Shown here piece by piece: positions 6,515 through 8,239 of a stretch of DNA of 8,239 nucleotides; the stretch's first letter is position 1; the number at the start of each line of letters is the position of its first letter. The position numbers were made by a program, and so were the translations under genes. Below the pieces are notes generated by a model. The model was not told the origin of the DNA. It searched no databases and saw only the letters and a program-made list of their open reading frames with translations. Source of the DNA: Planctomycetota bacterium (GTDB lineage Bacteria > Planctomycetota > Brocadiia > Brocadiales > Bathyanammoxibiaceae); assembly GCA_030623665.1 (NCBI GenBank), contig JAUXLO010000077.1:1-8239 (forward strand), written 5' to 3'.

Positions 6515-6986
6515 CAATACCCAGGCACCATTCGTTACCACCACCTCCAGCGAGAAGGAGACGGTGGAACTGGGGTGCAGGATAGGCAAACAGCTGGGGC
6601 CTGGCGACGTGGTTGCACTTACGGGCAGTTTGGGCTCCGGCAAGACCACTCTGGTAAAGGGGCTGGCCACAGGACTCGGCGTAGGCGACGCCAGGGAGGT
6701 GAGGAGTGCCAGCTTTTTGCTGGTAGCAGAGTATAAGGCCCGTATCCCAATCTACCATTTTGACGCCTACAGGCTGGAGGGCGCCGGAGAGATGTACGAC
6801 CTGGGTTGTGACGAGATATTTTGGGGCGACGGGGTCTCTGTGGTCGAGTGGGCCGACAGGGTGGAGGCATGTCTGCCGGAGAATTACCTCAAGATTTCCA
6901 TGTACATAGAGGGCCCTACTGCCAGGCGGATAGTGGTCTCCCGTCAGGGAAAGGGATATGATAGGGTTGTTAGCTGTCTCAAATGA
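6501..6986 (+). CDS. tsaE: tRNA t6A37 threonylcarbamoyltransferase complex ATPase TsaE
   Basis: P-loop ATPase that works with TsaB and TsaD to make N6-threonylcarbamoyladenosine at position 37 of ANN-decoding tRNAs. The Walker A motif is GSLGSGKTT (42-50), with Lys48. The switch-like segment is SASFLLVAEY (69-78), then YHFDAYRLE (85-93), DLGCDEIF (100-107) and VVEWADR (114-120), with the family Glu-Trp at E116-W117. Length 161 is close to the usual 150. Two conserved spots deviate: GDLG is GSLG (Ser43) and SPTF is SASF (Ala70-Ser71). The TTTSSEKETVELG start is typical of the family and supports this ATG. Its site is unusual: GGAAGGA (6493-6499) lies only 1-2 nt before the ATG, so AAGG at 6487-6490 (10 nt away) is the more credible ribosome site. 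It overlaps thiL by 14 bp, so coupling is likely. TsaB and TsaD are not in the window. Confidence 0.93.
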   Translation: MNTSSNTQAPFVTTTSSEKETVELGCRIGKQLGPGDVVALTGSLGSGKTTLVKGLATGLGVGDAREVRSASFLLVAEYKARIPIYHFDAYRLEGAGEMYDLGCDEIFWGDGVSVVEWADRVEACLPENYLKISMYIEGPTARRIVVSRQGKGYDRVVSCLK

Positions 6987-7002
6987 AGAGGTTTCTTTCT
7001 AA

Positions 7003-8239
7003 ATGCAAAAGCAACAGGGTTCATCTCTGATACAAGTCCTTCCCCCGGACGTGGCCAGAAAGATCTCTGCCGGTGAGGTCATCGAACGGCCATCCTCCGT
7101 GGTCAAGGAGTTGGTGGAGAACTCAATAGACGCCGGTTCTAGCCGGATAGACGTAGAGCTGGTTGAGGGCGGCAAGACGCTGATTCGTGTGGCCGACGAC
7201 GGCGCCGGCATTGCGCCGGATGACCTGGGTAAGGTCTTTTTAAAACATGCCACAAGCAAGATCGCAACCACTGAAGACCTGGAGGCCATAGGCACCCTGG
7301 GCTTCAGGGGTGAGGCACTCGCCAGCATCGGGGCGGTGTCTATAGCCAGGATAGTGTCTTGTGCCAGGGGTGCCGGTCAGGGTGCGGAGATTGAGGTAAA
7401 GGGAGGAGACCGCGGGAAGCACAAATACGTTGGCGCCCCGGAGGGTACGCAGGTAGAGGTGAAGGAGCTCTTCTACAACGTGCCAGCCCGAAGAAAGTTC
7501 CTCAAGTCCACCCCTGCCGAGATGTCGCATATCTCAGAGGTGCTTACTAAACTCGCTCTCTCCCACCCGGAGGTGCATTTTGTCTTCCTGCATAATGGCC
7601 GTGAGGTCTTCAACCTCCCCTCGGCCCCCAGCCTGAAGGAAAGGGTTACCACCTATTACGGTGAGGAATTGGCCAGGGACCTTATCCCCATAAGTTCCAG
7701 GGAGCAGGGGTTGGAGGTTACGGGTTTTGCCCTGGCGCCCACACATTCTCGGACAAACACCCGAATGCAATTTGTCTTCCTCAACGGCAGGCCCATAAGG
7801 GATTCGGGCCTGACCCATGCCATAAACGCCGCCTATCGGACGCTGCTGCCGCCGGGCAGGTTACCGGTTATCTTTCTATCGCTTAACATAGATCCGCCGT
7901 CTATAGACATAAACGTTCATCCAACCAAGATTGAGGTCAGGTTCAAAGAGGCCTCCAGGGTCTATGGCCAGGTGTTACAGGCCATCAAGAAGGCCCTGGA
8001 CCAGTTTCAGCCGGGACTTGCATCCCCAACCGCCCCCTCCAGGACAGAGGCAACCTCTGTGATACCCCGAAGCGCCATTCCAAAGAGACCCCATAGCCAC
8101 GGCACAAGCCGTGTGCCTGGAACACTCTTACCGAAAACCCCTGCAGTCACAGCGGGTAGAGAAGCAGCGGGCATAGAACATGGACGTTTTTTACAACTTC
8201 ACTCCTCCTATATAATTGAAGAGACGCCCAAAGGCATCA
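7003..8239 (+). CDS. mutL: DNA mismatch repair protein MutL (3' end beyond window)
   Basis: Mismatch repair ATPase that links MutS recognition to strand processing. 412 codons are visible and the frame remains open at the edge. The GHKL ATPase motifs are all present: KELVENSIDAG (35-45), with the expected general base Glu36 and Mg ligand Asn40; DDGAGI (65-70); HATSK (82-86) and GFRGEAL (100-106). FYNVPARRKF is at 157-166 and the second N-terminal domain ends in INVHPTKIEVRF (304-314), with the conserved Lys309. Residues from about 335 to 392 are a Ser/Pro/Thr-rich linker. FLQLHSSYIIEETPKGI then begins the dimerisation domain, so the DQHA-type endonuclease motif, if present, lies just past the window. 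The ATG is preceded by AAGAGG at 6986-6991 with 11 nt spacing and lies 16 nt after the tsaE stop. VLPPDVARKISAGEVIERP matches the family beginning, with about seven extra residues before it. Confidence 0.96.
   Translation, partial: MQKQQGSSLIQVLPPDVARKISAGEVIERPSSVVKELVENSIDAGSSRIDVELVEGGKTLIRVADDGAGIAPDDLGKVFLKHATSKIATTEDLEAIGTLGFRGEALASIGAVSIARIVSCARGAGQGAEIEVKGGDRGKHKYVGAPEGTQVEVKELFYNVPARRKFLKSTPAEMSHISEVLTKLALSHPEVHFVFLHNGREVFNLPSAPSLKERVTTYYGEELARDLIPISSREQGLEVTGFALAPTHSRTNTRMQFVFLNGRPIRDSGLTHAINAAYRTLLPPGRLPVIFLSLNIDPPSIDINVHPTKIEVRFKEASRVYGQVLQAIKKALDQFQPGLASPTAPSRTEATSVIPRSAIPKRPHSHGTSRVPGTLLPKTPAVTAGREAAGIEHGRFLQLHSSYIIEETPKGI

Noticed and set aside
8209..8220. Eleven-base match ATATAATTGAA between the thiL upstream region and mutL
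   Set aside because: It is short, A+T-rich, and in mutL encodes the family sequence YIIEE, so chance is the simplest explanation.

Overview
The window is a compact bacterial chromosome segment. It carries nine protein genes, with only short gaps between them and no RNA genes, mobile elements, CRISPR arrays or tandem repeats that I can see. Base composition is near half G+C by eye, with frequent ATA and AGG codons. The lineage cannot be fixed from this alone. A two-tract envelope and housekeeping gene set, with a TsaE whose C-terminal half reads like planctomycete versions, makes a Planctomycetota/Brocadiales-type or similar Gram-negative anaerobe my low-confidence guess.

Layout. (1) Positions 143-2840, plus strand: a degenerate receiver-domain protein with a very basic histone-H1-like tail, then a PBP4-type D-Ala-D-Ala carboxypeptidase (dacB), then a PmtA-like SAM-dependent methyltransferase that starts 4 nt after the dacB stop. 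(2) Positions 2949-5453, minus strand, read right to left: endonuclease III (nth), UDP-glucose 6-dehydrogenase (overlapping nth by 4 bp in an ATGA arrangement), then a small membrane-anchored protein of unknown function. Tracts 1 and 2 converge at 2841-2948. (3) Positions 5594 to the right edge, plus strand: thiL, tsaE (overlapping thiL by 14 bp) and mutL, which runs off the window. Tracts 2 and 3 diverge from a 140-bp A+T-rich region (5454-5593) that must hold promoters for both.

How the genes fit together. The first tract and ugd concern the cell envelope: peptidoglycan trimming, probable phospholipid headgroup methylation, and UDP-glucuronate supply for polysaccharide. The divergent tracts share a maintenance theme: base excision repair (Nth), mismatch repair (MutL), the tRNA t6A modification ATPase (TsaE) and the last step of thiamine diphosphate synthesis (ThiL). 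The thiL-tsaE-mutL order joins a pairing known from Bacillus (thiL-tsaE) to one known from Enterobacteria (tsaE-amiB-mutL).

The most unusual object is the first gene. Its receiver domain has Gly at the phospho-acceptor position and Gln at the conserved Lys position, and it is fused to a roughly 50-residue tail in which about 27 residues are Lys or Arg. It looks like a phosphorylation-independent receiver attached to a nucleic-acid-binding tail. Everything else is recognisable housekeeping with local oddities. I found no convincing new multi-gene system.
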